The translations under genes and the position numbers were made by a program. This document shows, piece by piece, positions 1 through 11,455 of a DNA stretch of 64,000 nucleotides. Origin of the DNA: Sepioteuthis lessoniana (lineage: Eukaryota > Mollusca > Cephalopoda > Myopsida > Loliginidae); assembly GCA_963585895.1 (NCBI GenBank), contig OY757904.1, positions 155,790,450-155,854,449 on the forward strand, written 5' to 3'. How positions within the stretch are numbered: the stretch's first letter is position 1; every line of letters starts with the position of its first letter. The notes under the pieces are model-generated. The model worked only from the letters and a program-made list of their open reading frames with translations. It was not told the origin of the DNA and ran no database searches.

Positions 1-14
1 GGCGAGAAAGTCCA

Positions 15-16
<2 letters not shown>

Positions 17-58
<42 letters not shown>
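17..58. repeat. (TA)n microsatellite
   Basis: This is an uninterrupted AT dinucleotide run. It directly abuts a fragment of retroposon family E that starts at about 59. Runs of this kind border many of the repeats in the window. Confidence 0.95.
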
Positions 59-60
<2 letters not shown>

Positions 61-165
61 CCCAGTCGGCTGGGGCTGTAGAATACACCGACTGCATAAA
101 ACCACCACCCAACGAGTGTCGTGGATATGACGCTAAACGATAACTTAACTAATAAACATGGCGCT
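59..165 (+). mobile_element. Retroposon family E, 5' fragment
   Basis: The segment opens with the family E 5' signature GCCCAGTCGGCTGGGG, followed by a stretch containing GTAGAATACACCGACTGC. It corresponds to the first 110 bases of the complete copy at 32,183-32,857. It stops before the internal minisatellite and has no 3' tail, so it is a fragment. It contains no coding frame. Confidence 0.75.
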
Positions 166-245
166 TGGAGACTGTATACGCTTGCTTAGATATATATGTT
201 CGGCCCTCTTTATTTATATATATAGCAAAATCCTGTCACCCTCTA

Positions 246-249
<4 letters not shown>

Positions 250-293
<44 letters not shown>
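250..293. repeat. (TA)n microsatellite
   Basis: This is an AT dinucleotide run bordering the left side of the foldback structure at 294-862. Confidence 0.95.
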
Positions 294-296
<3 letters not shown>

Positions 297-857
297 GGTA
301 GCAGGAAAAAATATAATCCAAATAGGTGAATATATCATGATGTAAAGTCGACGTTAATGTTTCGGTTTATTAACCCTCATCAGGACTTGGATATGAAATA
401 GTTCACATATCGATGGGTGCTTGCTGAGATGACAGGAGCAAATGAGGAATATACAACGAAAAGATACATAAATATGCACATAGCGTTCAAAATTCAAAAG
501 TCATCAGAACGTGTTTGGCACGTGGAAAAATATTTGAAAATGTTGGATTTTTCAAAGAAACGAGACAAAACCTCCCGTTTATTGAGAAATACGCAACAAA
601 TAAGTTTACATATGTATAGATCATTTGGAATAATCCATGTTAAATGTTATGTAAGAATGTATTTGGTATATGTTTTTTCCGAAAAGACAGTATGAAAGTA
701 AATATGGATAAAATCCGACAGTATGAAGGTAGCAGGAAAAAATATCATCCAAATAAAACCGAAACGTTAACGTCGACTTTACATCATGATATATTCACCT
801 ATTTGGATTATATTTTTTCCTGCTACCTTCATACTGTCGGATTTTATCCATATTTAC

Positions 858-862
<5 letters not shown>
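294..862. mobile_element. Foldback-type inverted repeat element
   Basis: The sequence at 294-369 recurs inverted at about 756-830 as arms of roughly 75 bp with few mismatches. A second, tighter inverted pair joins about 691-755 to 797-862 with a loop near 40 bp. The GAAGGTAGCAGGAAAAA motif therefore occurs three times, twice direct and once inverted. (TA)n runs border both sides. The open frames inside cross these arms and I give them no coding meaning. It could be a foldback or MITE-like DNA element, or a local inverted duplication. The transposon superfamily cannot be told. Confidence 0.6.
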
Positions 863-902
<40 letters not shown>

Positions 903-916
903 TAGATAGATAGATT
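863..916. repeat. (TA)n followed by (GATA)n microsatellite
   Basis: This TA run passes into a short GATA run. It closes the right side of the foldback structure. Confidence 0.95.
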
Positions 917-1551
917 GATAGATTCTAAATCTCACTCCGACAGAAGAGCATGGTTGAATATTATTGTTGTGGCAAAACACTGCCACTGCTTATAAATCTT
1001 GAAAAACAAATTCAGATTTTCATAGTTTTATAAGAAATAATTGTTTATTGTCACAACAAAAATGTTTACCTTTGCTCATGTTTTTAGGTAAGCTTTAGAA
1101 CTTTTTGGACGACTTTCACATATTTATATCTATATAAGAGAGTCAGCAGGAATGTTCATGGTCTGATATATAAAGATATATTTTCATAAAACTTTATTTC
1201 TCTGTATAGTTCTCCAGGTTCACACACTTTCTGCAAAATATAAAATATGAAGTAGTCTAACAATAAGTACACCTTTCATATTTATTGACGGAATGTTTTT
1301 AAATTTATTTTTCCTCAATGTTTTAACGCTGTAGAGTTTTTCAATTAACAATACTAAGATCTGTTTTGATGATATAATGTTCCGCCTGAAATTATAAAAT
1401 CCTGATATATATTGGTCAACAGGAAAGAATTTAAAAATAAGAAAAAAGCAAGGTGTATATCGATTTATACCTGATACTGAACGCGTCTTTAGATTTTCGT
1501 AAATCTGTGAAGAATATTTCATCTTTAACTGTTATGATGATTTGATTTCTT
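917..1551. other. Unannotated AT-rich DNA
   Basis: I see no domain, RNA gene or known repeat here. The one 100-codon minus-strand frame at 1,220-1,522 has low-complexity composition and no recognisable motif. Confidence 0.6.
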
Positions 1552-1737
1552 TGTTGAATGGCATATCAACATTAGTGGGTTATTTAATGCCAAAGCAACC
1601 CTTCTAGAAGAATAGCAGTGATGCTATTTATCTCATAGCTGGGGGGATAAGAGGGCTCATACCATTCCCAAGGGTATTTATCCGAAAGTGAACGTGGGAG
1701 CGTCCCCGTGGAGTTACACCACGAGGACGCTCCCCCC
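1552..1737 (-). mobile_element. tRNA-derived SINE, family B
   Basis: Read on the minus strand, the body has the shared central block (ATACCCTTGGGAA-type sequence, then GGGTTAAATAG-type sequence) and ends in the family B tail with a GGCATTAAATAACC stem and its partner. The tRNA-like head is incomplete: only a CGTGGTGTAA-like A-box region remains at 1,716-1,737. There is no coding capacity. Confidence 0.75.
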
Positions 1738-2158
1738 ACACCAAGAATTCTGCATTTATGCATAAACTTTATGAATGAAAACATCTTTTTCAATCAGTAA
1801 AATTTACCTTAAATCCTGACCTTTGACCATGCATTTCGTCCTGATTTTCAATGTATTTTTATAGATAATCGTTCGCAACGCGTCTACATTATAACTATAA
1901 TTGTCTTATTTTGTTTAAAATTCTTAATTCCTGACCCCAGACAATGCATTGATTTTTTATTCAAAATATATTTGTGGATAAATTATAAGCAATGCATTTC
2001 TATATCCAACTAATTTGCAGACTATTAGCAATGAATTTACAATATAAGATTTCACCGCCATATCCTGCTTATTTTTGTTTTAAAGAACGACCCACACACA
2101 GAGCCCCACACTTACCCACAAACACACACCAAGTCACACACACGCATACGCATCGAGG

Positions 2159-2159
<1 letters not shown>
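1738..2159. other. Unannotated AT-rich DNA
   Basis: I recognise nothing here. It leads into a long (CA)n tract. Confidence 0.6.

Positions 2160-2236
<77 letters not shown>
2160..2236. repeat. (CA)n microsatellite
   Basis: This is a CA dinucleotide tract of about 77 bases. It produces artificial His-Thr and Cys-Val frames that should not be taken for genes. Confidence 0.97.
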
Positions 2237-2239
<3 letters not shown>

Positions 2240-2240
<1 letters not shown>

Positions 2241-4026
2241 TTCCTTTTTTCTGCCACCTAATGAGGTCTGCTCTAAATCAAATACTGTCTTCCAAGTTAT
2301 CAACGGGTTGGTCTACTTGATTTTGTTTCCGTTGCCCTTCCCCAAAACATCAATAGCCCCGTAACAGTTCCAGTTGACGAGTTTCGACGACTGGGTGTGG
2401 GTCTGTTTCCGGTGCGAAAAACTCTTTTACGTATTAGATCTTTAAGAATGTTCCCAGCGCTAACCCAAGAACAATTTTAGAGAAAACTCAAAAGTCTCTT
2501 TAAAAATTACTCAGCTTTTTTATTACGTTTACAGGCGGTAGAAAAAATTCAGAAGTTAAAAATTGATTTTCACCACATGCAAATGGATATCTCTCAGCCA
2601 TTGAATCTGTCACTTCATGTTTGAAACAAGTTAAAGCTATAAAAAATTCTATCACCCGATGAAAGAATGAATATACGACAAAAATCCAAAACTTTGCAAA
2701 TCATATTTAGAATCAGAACGGTTTTTAAATTTTCAAGCTCAATCTGCTGAGGTTAAAGGTTTTGTCTGTGTTTGATAGGAATCAAAATGAGTTATTAATT
2801 AGAAATAGCTGAAAGGTTTATTAATTGTGATGCTTGTTTGAGTGTAGAATCAGAAAAGGAGAGGTACATTAAAGTTTTGATGTGCTTGGCAACATAACAA
2901 CACTCTTTTTCATTTTGCATATCCTGTCCACCGTGATAGAAAAGTCTTCCATACATGACCATTTTTCCCGAGCTGTCACATTCGGACTGATATTTGGTTC
3001 GTTCCACTTTTGTTTTGATAGTGGCCCGATAAATTTGAAGAGATTGAAAATTATTCGAAGTATTCATAGAACCAAACCTGATTTTTTAAAAATCAATCAG
3101 ACACACTATTTAAGTAAACAATCCGTATGTACCTAAATTATTTACGGGTTTTAAAATGCGCACTGATCTCCATAAGCAGAACGAACAAACCAGGAGAAAA
3201 CTAAAAAGTAAACATTAAGTGTTACACTCATATAAAATATATTTCTTTAAAAAAAACTCCTCAGAGAATATTTGTCGCTTTGATGTGTCTCGACGAATAA
3301 AATTTGCCATACAAGGATGAGACGAAGAGATAACGTGTTCGTTGGTAAGAAAAAAGTCAGATACATGGTCAAAGAAAAAATATCACTTTCTTTAATTCTG
3401 TTTGAACCACTCTCTCGACCCGTTTCAGATCAGGAAGGTGTATAATGGGATTTTTTTTTTTTTTAGTTGATGAATGAACGGCTAGGTCGTAGCTCATCTA
3501 CAATTGGTGAGGGGTACGTGTTTGCTTACTCCAAGATTTTATCTCCTTATTTGTCCTTTGCCTGTTGTTGACTGACTGACCCATTAAAAAATCTCCAACT
3601 CCCGTGTGACACTTCATCCCACGTACCGCAAGAGTTCACGTGGTTGAGGCTTATTCATTTCATAGGAAATTTGTAATAGAAGATATAATTGATAAATATT
3701 TTTCTGCGTGTGGATGTATCTTTTATTCAAACAATATTTCTAACTATAGAGTCAAAGTAAATTATCGATTGACAAAAAATATATAACTTCTAAAGAAAAA
3801 GGTCACTGTTTACTTTAATCTACTTTTTTAAAAAAAGTAAGCGACAAATCAATGACAAAAATATATGATAAAAATTAAACGATAGGATTGAAATGTATTT
3901 GAATGGCTTTTCTTCAAGATTCATAAAAGATGTCTTTCTTTGTCAGACTTCAGATTTACGTATTTTATAGTGATATCTTTAAAAAAGCAGAACTGCTTCA
4001 TGTACTTTAGAAATAGGGACGGAAAT
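2240..4026. other. Unannotated AT-rich DNA
   Basis: No coding domain, tRNA-like head or terminal repeat was recognised in this 1.8 kb. Short open frames on both strands (2,795-3,067 and 2,882-3,136) overlap each other and carry no motif I know. Confidence 0.55.
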
Positions 4027-4566
4027 TGTTGAGAAGCGAGAATAGATAAGACGCAACAAAATAGCAACTGTAGGTTATGTGGTGATAGAGACGAAACCTT
4101 CAATCACATAATAAGCGAATGCCGCAAATTAGCATAGAAGGAGTATTAGACTAGACACGACTGGATGGGCAAGGTGATCCACTAGGTGATGTGCAAGAAA
4201 TTGAAATTTGACCATACGAACAAATGGTATATACACAACCCAGCAGTTGTCCTGGAGAATGACACACATAAACTCCTATGGGACTTTGACATACAAACGG
4301 ATCACCTAATCTCGGCCAGAAGACCGGACATTATAGAAATCAACAAAAAAGAAAACTTGCGAAATTGTAGACTTTGCTGCACCGGCTGACCACAGAATAA
4401 TAGTGAGTGAAAGTGAAAAGAAGGATAAGTACCTCGACTTTTCTGGGGAATTAAAAAAAACTATGGAACATGAAGGTGACGATTATACCAATCGTGAGTG
4501 GTGCTTTCGGTACAGTAACTAAAGGACTGTTAAAGGGACTGGATGACTTGGAAGTCGGAGGAAGTT
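4027..4566 (+). mobile_element. Non-LTR retrotransposon, 3' part of the RT ORF (second LINE family)
   Basis: This is decayed coding sequence of the region after the RT domain. It shows a zinc-knuckle-like CRLCGDRDET-NH-I-S-C block. A stretch resembling LLWDFDIQTDHLISARRPDI follows at about 4,273-4,332, and then a remnant of a KYLDL-ELKK and VIPIVSGAFG-type block. The same arrangement recurs at 41,180-41,765 and 6,085-6,770 in this window. Several stops and frame changes break it. I cannot name the clade with confidence, but it is distinct from the RTE copies. Confidence 0.65.
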
Positions 4567-4750
4567 GCCCACCCAGTCGTGTCTAGCCTTATACTCCTTC
4601 TGTGCCCCTTTGATGCATTCGCTTATGATGGGATTGATGGCTTCATCTCTGTCACCGCATAGTCTACGTTTGCTATTTTGTTGCGTCTTATCTATCTTTG
4701 CTTTGGTATGATTGGTTCATATGGCGCTGTTTTGTGCTGCCATTAGGAGA
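4567..4750 (-). mobile_element. Inverted piece of the second LINE family
   Basis: The reverse complement repeats the segment seen on the plus strand at about 4,040-4,170, including the stretch TAGACACGACTGG. It directly abuts the plus-strand copy. The two overlap in element coordinates, so this is either an inversion with duplication during insertion or a second insertion. Confidence 0.6.
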
Positions 4751-4884
4751 GATTCCGTAATTATCATTATTATTTTTATTATGATTATTATTCCAACCAG
4801 AATTGACTGCAAAACAACCACTATAAGATTAAACAAATAGTTAGACATTACAACACATCGGATGATACAATTAGTAAGCACACT

Positions 4885-5509
4885 ATAGGAGAGACTTTAG
4901 GAGAGAGTGACGAACTGTCTTGATGCCCATCTTGCTCAAATAGTCTGTGACAATGATGGAGTTGTGGACTGGTGCATTGTCCAGCTGGATATGCCTCTGA
5001 CCCGATTTGAAGAGTGCTGGCCTCTTCCCAAGGAATCTCTTCCTGAACTCCCTTAAAACCTCAACATAGTAACCCTAACCCTTTGGCCAATCAATTCTGA
5101 TCTATTCACTTTCTTACTCCTCCCATACCTCTCATCATCCCTCACTGACTCCCTGCGTTTCTTGAATCTCTTATGGCACTCAAAAACTGATGCTCGATTC
5201 TTGCAAGATGCATTTCATACGTTTCTGTGGCATTTTTTACAAGTTTAAAACAGACTTTTATTGCATATCGTTCTTGTAAAGTGTCCTCACGTCCAGATAG
5301 TATTTTTGAAATTCACCAGCTGTGACAATCAGGCTTTAGTAGGGTGTATTCCAATTGCTGCTGTAGCTGTTCATTCAAACCTGAAATCATAAAAATTGGT
5401 CATTCATCTTGTAAGATGTATAGCAATAACATATTAAAATTTCAAGAGTCTACGCCAATTTTAAATGCCTGTACAAAAAAAGTCTGGAAAGATTATTGAA
5501 GGCACCACG
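4885..5509 (-). mobile_element. Mariner-type transposon, deletion derivative, 3' truncated
   Basis: The 5' terminal repeat lies at the right end (AAAAGTCTGG near 5,480), closed by CACG and a TA at 5,510-5,511, as expected of Tc1/mariner target choice. Inside, on the minus strand, lie the HTH-region coding remnant (5,100-5,300) and the DNAPVHNS-type catalytic region (4,900-5,010). They are joined by the same internal deletion seen in the copies at 7,962 and 30,163. The 3' terminal repeat is missing. It is non-functional. Confidence 0.8.
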
Positions 5510-5671
5510 TACTATTCTTTGAGACTTTGCTATCCGAGCTGATAGAAACATCATGAGATTAATCCAGATATTGTGGTTAAGGACTATTAAAAAAAAAATA
5601 TGCCTTCCAATTGATATGGCTGTGCCAACAGATAATAGCTTATAAGTCAAAAGATATAATGAAATAAGTAA

Positions 5672-5923
5672 AGTTGTTGACCTTAGTCGAGGGTGACCTG
5701 AAGGCTCCCTTTTTGATAGCTACTACACCAAGGTGTAGGGGAGGGTGCAACTACTTTCCCTGGATTGCTCCACTTTACTCTTGATCCCCACCTTATAATG
5801 CTGAGCGTTAAGCAAGGCGGTCCCAAGTACCATTTTTTGAGTCTTTGGTATGACTCAACCCGGGATTGAACCCAGGTCTCCCGGACCATTGGTGAACACT
5901 CTACTCATTAGGCCAATAAGTAA
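5672..5923 (-). mobile_element. tRNA-derived SINE, family A
   Basis: On the minus strand the head carries an A-box-like TTGGCCTAATGAGTAGAG and a B box GGTTCAATCCC. A body of about 150 bases follows, with a 3' end containing CCTCGACTAAGG. Families OK, OR1 and OR2 are known tRNA-derived SINEs of octopus; which one this matches was not tested. Confidence 0.85.
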
Positions 5924-6770
5924 ATACAAAGACCTCGAAAAAGAAATTGAGAAAATATGGCACCTTAAAGCTACTATAATACCAAGAATAGTGCTATCCC
6001 TGGATATAAACAAGGGCTTTGAAAGGGAAACCTCAATAGAGAAACTTAATCTCTTTCAAACAACGCTATCAGGACCAATTATATTAAAACAGAAATGGCT
6101 AATACACCACAGAAAAGCAGGTGTAGTTTTCATAGAGGAAAAAAATTGAAACCATGAATTATATTGTAAGCAAATGCAAGAAACTAGCACAAAAGTTTTC
6201 CAAGACGAGGTATGACTGGGTGGGGATGGTAATCTACTGGGAATTGTGAAAAGAATTAACATTTCACTCTACTACCAAATGGTGGATGCATATACTTGAA
6301 CCCGTCCAAGAGAATGAGATATATGAAATTCTCTGGGACTTTGAAAAATAAACCAATCACCGAAATCACGACAAGAAAACCAGACTAAATAAAATGAAAT
6401 TAAAAATTGACATCGAGTAAATTTTGCTGTCCTGACCAACCATATGATGAAAATGAAGGAAAAAGAAAAAAAAAATGCTTGGACCTCGCCAGAGAACTAA
6501 AAATTCTGTGAAACAGGAAAGTGACGGTGATACCAATTGTAGCTGGTGCACTTGGATCAGCCTCCAAAGGTATGGAAAAAATGATTAAAGTAACAGGAAA
6601 TCAAAAAGAAAAATCGAGACTATCCAGACAACTACAGTGTTAAAATCGGGTAGAATCGTAAAAAAGAATCATGGGGATCGGGGAAGACTTGCTGTCACTT
6701 AGTCCCCAGTGAAACACTACATGCTAACGCAATCGAAAAAATCGCAAGGAGTAATAATAATAATAATAAT
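5924..6770 (+). mobile_element. Second LINE family, two adjoining 3' fragments with (TAA)n tail
   Basis: At 5,930-6,060 a frame reads like KYKDLEKEIEKIWHLKAT followed by an IPRIV block, the C-terminal motif of this LINE family. A second, more complete copy begins near 6,085 and runs through remnants of the zinc knuckle, the LWDFE-TNH block and a VIPIVAGALGSASKGM-like block, ending in (TAA)n at 6,752-6,775. Many stops interrupt the reading frame. The tail fixes the 3' end and orientation. Confidence 0.7.
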
Positions 6771-6775
6771 AATAA

Positions 6776-7285
6776 TTCAAAACAGATTAAAAAGTACAAT
6801 AAAGATGAATGAATCGATTAGGTCAATAAAATGCTGTTAAATTTTATGTTTATATTTGATACATATTTTTAAGTGACACTTTTGATACAAGTTTATATGA
6901 TCGATAATCAATATATCATATATGTAAATAAATGAATAAATCTATTTCCTATTATGTCTGTTGATTTGTTCCTTTTTCGACACATTAAAAATTGGTGATT
7001 TTACGTGTAAGAGTTCGTAGAACTTCGCTTAGGAGTTCGTCCTTACTTCTCCAGCCGTATTCAGCCTGTCTGACTCATCAAACTTGGATGGTTAGCGAGA
7101 TTGGAGGTAGGACGCCGCACAAATGCGACTTTTTAGGATGCCGATTCGAGTTATGTTTCGAAACAGCAGATAGTATCCTTGTGTACTTACAATGTAGATT
7201 TTTATCCAAGCGTTTCACTAGAGTCCAAGAGGCATAATCTTACAGAGATATTGACACGGCCACAGCTTGGTGGAATTCTCGTTCT

Positions 7286-7288
<3 letters not shown>
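6776..7288. other. Mostly unannotated DNA
   Basis: From 6,776 to about 7,000 nothing is recognised. Between 7,015 and 7,130 faint similarity to the 3' coding region of the RTE LINE can be read on the minus strand (a GGAGTTCGTCCTTACTTCTC-like stretch), too degraded to delimit. Confidence 0.45.

Positions 7289-7361
<73 letters not shown>
7289..7361. repeat. (CA)n(TA)n compound microsatellite
   Basis: A CA run passes directly into a TA run. It is attached to a dispersed repeat that starts at 7,362. Confidence 0.95.
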
Positions 7362-7365
<4 letters not shown>

Positions 7366-7520
7366 CATCCACAGACAGACTGTTTCGTTGTATCACAACT
7401 CTTCAGTGTGGCCAGACACACGCTTGAAGCTGGGATCGAAACTCGCCTAACTTTACGTTAGGCTTAGTATTAGACCGCTCAACCAACAAGCGTACCACGT
7501 CAGCAAGGGAAATATAAGGT
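7362..7520 (+). repeat. Dispersed repeat anchored on (TA)n, copy 1
   Basis: It starts TTGTCATCCACAGACAGACT immediately after the TA run. A similar sequence occurs in inverse orientation at 48,290-48,439, again attached to TA at the same end. A GGATCGAAACTC segment resembles a B box, so a small tRNA-related SINE is possible but unproven. Confidence 0.55.
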
Positions 7521-7654
7521 ATTAAGCAGTAGCGTTCGTTTGTTTACCTTTTATACCTTACCGGATACCAGAGTGCTCAATTCGTTCGAAGAGCTTTGTA
7601 ATATGCGAGCGGCAGCCGTAAGTTCCTTCGCTAGAGTGCTCAAAGAGAACGAGA

Positions 7655-7675
7655 GACAGAGAGAGAGAGAGAGCG

Positions 7676-7700
<25 letters not shown>
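7655..7700. repeat. (GA)n microsatellite
   Basis: This is a GA dinucleotide run with a few interruptions, ending in a short G run. Confidence 0.95.
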
Positions 7701-7706
<6 letters not shown>

Positions 7707-7707
7707 T

Positions 7708-7945
7708 TATTTGTTTTAATGGCATATCAACATTTTGGGTTATTAAATACCAACTCCATCCTTGCAGAAAGATAGCGGTGATATCATTTAACCTATAGCA
7801 GGGAGATAAGGAAGTCTATACCTTTTTCCGAGAGTGTGAGTTCAAAAGTGATCATAAATAGAGCGACTGGAGTTCGAACTCGCTTTCTGCGATGTTGCAG
7901 TACAGAAATTTAACCATAAGCACTACTCCTCGAAGACTTCCTCGA
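7708..7945 (-). mobile_element. tRNA-derived SINE, family B
   Basis: The minus strand has a B box (GAGTTCGAACTCCAG), the shared central block and the GGCATATCAAC-type tail (read on plus at 7,721). The tail on this copy is more diverged than at 46,741. The head ends near the plus-strand CGAAGA at 7,940. Confidence 0.8.
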
Positions 7946-7961
7946 GATCTAAATTGATATA

Positions 7962-8853
7962 CACGGTGTATTCAATAAGTTTCCAGACTTTTTTGTATGG
8001 GCATTTAAAATTGTTGTAGACTCTTGAAAATTCAGTATGTTATTGCTATACATCTTATGAGATGACTGACTAATTTTTATGATTTCAGGTTCAAAGGAAC
8101 AGCTTCACCAGCAATTGGAATGCACCCTACTAAAACGTGATTTTCACAAATGGTGAATTTCAAAAATGCAATCTGGACGTGAGGACACTTTAGAAGAACG
8201 ATATGGAATAAAATTCTGTTTTAAACTTGGAAAAAATGTCACAGAAACGTATGGAAGGCTTCAGGCTGCTTTTGGAGCATCTTGCATTAATCGAGCATCA
8301 GTTTTTGAGTGGCATAAGAGATTCAAGAAACGCAGGGAGTCTGTGAGGGATGATTAGAGGTGTGGGAGGAGTAAGGAAGTCTATACACCACAGTTTATTG
8401 GCCAAAGGATTATGGTTAGGGTTGAGGTTTTAAGGGAGTTCAGGAAGAGATTCCTTGGGAAGAGGCCAGCACTGTTCAAATCGGGTCAGTAGCATTTCCA
8501 GCAGGACAATGCACCAGTCCACAACTCCATACTTGTCACAGACTATTTGATCAAGATGGGCATGAACACAGTTTCTCAGCCTCCCTAAAGTCCAGACCTT
8601 GCTCCCTGTGACCTTTGGTTATTCCCTCAGCTCAGAGGCTGTCGTTATTAGACAATTGAGCAGATGAAAGAGGCTGTGACGAAGGTCATTGACACACTCA
8701 CACAAGAGGACTTCCTTGGGGTCTTCTAGAAGTTGTTGGAACAGTACAACAAGTGCATTGCACTCGGAGGAGATTACTTCGAAGGGGACTAGAGTTTCAT
8801 GTATTTACTATCAATAAAAGTGTCCATACGAAAAAAGTCTGGAAACTTAATTA
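7962..8853 (+). mobile_element. Mariner-type transposon, internally deleted, both ends present
   Basis: Terminal repeats face each other: AATAAGTTTCCAGACTTTT at 7,974 and AAAAGTCTGGAAACTTAATT at 8,832. Both ends are flanked by TA, the Tc1/mariner target. The element is about 890 bp against about 1.3 kb for a full mariner. The middle of the transposase, including the region of the first catalytic Asp, is absent. The later DNAPVHNS-type block (about 8,505-8,530) remains in a different frame with stops. It is a non-autonomous derivative. Confidence 0.88.
8166..8357 (+). pseudogene. Mariner transposase N-terminal HTH region
   Basis: This 63-codon frame begins MQSGREDTLEERYGIKFCF and ends in a FEWHKRFKKRRESVRDD-type block. 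That is the paired-like helix-turn-helix DNA-binding region of mariner transposases, used in the host-gene fusion SETMAR. The frame stops right after, so no catalytic domain is attached. The start is chosen at the Met that opens the family motif. Confidence 0.85.
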
Positions 8854-8855
8854 AT

Positions 8856-9470
8856 GATTCTCGTATATGCATTGATCTAAAAGTGTGTTGTATTTGCTCT
8901 TTGATTACTCCACACGGCCAACAAGAACTAGAATATTGTCATCATATCACTGTGCATCTTGTCCTCAGATTTGAAGGCAAAAACGATAATTCTGACATCG
9001 AGCTAAAAAAAGAGAAATAATTTTTCTGAAACATTTTAGGAGAGTCGTAATTATTTTGGGGACAGGAACTTTAAAAAATAAACCCGCTACCAATGAGTCT
9101 ATATTTTTTTAATCACTAATTCAGTTTTTTATTTTGTTGAATTGATTTTATAATGTCGGTTTCATAATCAAAATTTACAAGCTATTTTTTAGATTCGTTT
9201 AAAACAATTAGTTTGTTTTATGTTGTATCGTGGTAAGAGAAGATATACAGTGAAATAGAGTTAATTATTCATTAACTCAAGTGCCACAGTCCGACTTGTA
9301 TTATAAGTCTCGCGCTGTTGGTGTTACGTCCAAAGTTGGTCTTACTATCTCTCTGCTTCTCTTTCTGCTTCTACTTCTGATACTCCAAGAGACACGGCGT
9401 CTTTTATACTTCCGCAATACCGGAAGTCTCGTGGAACGAGCCACTATACAACATTTTATTTGATTAAGCT
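8856..9470. other. Unannotated DNA
   Basis: I recognise nothing here. A 73-codon frame starting at 8,799 runs out of the mariner 3' end and is not a gene. Confidence 0.55.
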
Positions 9471-9672
9471 TTCGCCAATGTTTCGGGAGACTGGGGTTCA
9501 ATCCCAAGTCGAGTCATACCAAAGACTCAAAAATGGTGCTCCCTTTCTAAACACTCAGCATTATAAGGAACGGATCAGTGGTAAGTGGAAAGGATTAGCG
9601 CCCTCTCAGTGTAGTTAGCTATTGAAAAGGGACTCATCGAGTCGCCTTCAAAAACGGTCGGCCAATTTTACT
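9471..9672 (+). mobile_element. tRNA-derived SINE, family A, 5' truncated
   Basis: It starts within the tRNA-like head at the B box (GGGTTCAATCCC-like) and carries the family A body (AGTCATACCAAAGACTC) to the 3' end. The A-box half is missing. Confidence 0.75.
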
Positions 9673-11086
9673 TACTTAATTTTCAGATTACAATCTGCTT
9701 TTAGCAAAATATGTACCTCGGACGGTAAAGTGTTGTTTATGAGAGACAGGCTCCAAATACAGGATATGAATTCAGATTTAATCGGAAGCTTCTTCTTTAT
9801 TTTTATGGTGCTAGTTACCGTTTGTAGAATTTAGCAATGACGACAGATTCTGGATACAAAGCATTCAAGAATAAAGAAACCATAGTCTATTATAATTAAT
9901 AACAATGCCTCGTTTCTTGAAGACTTTTTTGGAATTCACTTCAATCTCGATGGTATGTAAGATCAGACCGATAACTGTAGAATTCCCACAAGTTTTCTTT
10001 AGCCCTCCTGATAAAGGCCATGTATCAAGGAGTGAATATACAAATCGGAATTTGGCGTTACTTTATAACTGTTGACCTGTTTCTATTCATTCCAACATTT
10101 AAAATTCTTCCCGAAAGAAACAGAGGTAAGCAACCAATGAACATACAAATTTTAACAGCGATAGATTCCCATTTTAAAAAAGAAAAACAAAAATACAAAA
10201 ACAAAAAAGCAGCCAAGAGGTCCGCCCCAACGCGCCGGGACAAGTGAGGTCATTGAGTTACTAAGGTTTTCAATACCCGTTGCCGGGATGTGGGTAAAAA
10301 AATAACTTGGAAAAGAAAGGGAAAAAATGTAAGGAGTTAGGGAGGTAAGGGCTAGCCAGACGGATATTAAAAGGGAAGAGGGAAGAAAAAAAACTTGAGG
10401 GCCCCATCAAAAAAACTAGTAAAAAATACGTTGTAAATTCAAATCCCTGGCCTCCCATATCTAAAAAGTTTTCGTACGTAGCAACCATAACCCTCTGCAT
10501 ACCAAAATACCCCTAACGGAAATACAATACCTTAACTCGATCTCTAATTCTCCCAACCACACACACACTCACACACACTCACACACATTCTTTTTCCTTA
10601 TATGTATATGAGTGTGCGTGTGCGTATGTGAGCGAGTGTGAGTGTCTTTTCGCACGCAATATAACACACGGAATTTGTCTCAAGTTTTTTTTCCGCCAGA
10701 CAGTACGTAGTGCAGAAGATAGCGAGAGAAAGTATATATGTGTGTAAACTAAACCTCTCTCTCTTTTTCATTCATTCATTCTTTCTTTCTTTCTTTCTTT
10801 CTTTCTATATCTTTCGGTCTTTATTTCTCTCTCCTAACCGCACACAGACTCAAGCTTATATATAATATAGATCGTATATTCACACATATACACGCACACA
10901 TATATATATATACATGTGTGTGTGTGTTCGCATGTGTGCGCGACGGCCAGTGAATCCTTATGTGTATGTGGGTGTGTGGGGATGTGTCTGCTCGCACCCA
11001 ATGTGCCCAGAGATCGACTCGAATTTTCGCGCCAGACAATGTATGTTGAGCAAATGAAAGCGTATAAATGAGTACACTGGATCTCC

Positions 11087-11121
<35 letters not shown>

Positions 11122-11455
11122 GCACACGCACACACACACACACACATATATATACATATATATACATATATATATATCTTGAACAGAGGATTTACATCTA
11201 ATCGCTTTAGTTTTGAGAGTTAAAAACAAATCTTACACCGGAGTCAAAGTTCATGAGAAATGAGTATTTTGATAGAATTACAATGTTAAATTAATTGTTT
11301 TTTTTATCATTCTAATCAATCAAGGTTGTTAAAAAATTAATTTTATTGATATTTCGAACGGTTAAGTTATTTTAGATCACGCTAATTTAAAATTCTTAAT
11401 AGCTGCTAAATCTTGAAAAAAGGTTTTAATGCTTGTCCCAATTTCCTCTTTCGTA
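9673..11455. other. Microsatellite-rich, otherwise unannotated DNA
   Basis: Includes short (CA)n near 10,556, (CTTT)n at 10,780-10,806, mixed TA/CA/TG runs at 10,855-10,930 and a (CT)n(CA)n(TA)n compound tract at 11,085-11,177. Both 100+ codon minus-strand frames at 10,821-11,229 are built from these runs. There is no recognisable gene. Confidence 0.6.

Noticed and set aside
2069-2261. Cys-Val and His-Thr rich frames
   Set aside because: They are read from a (CA)n tract on the two strands.
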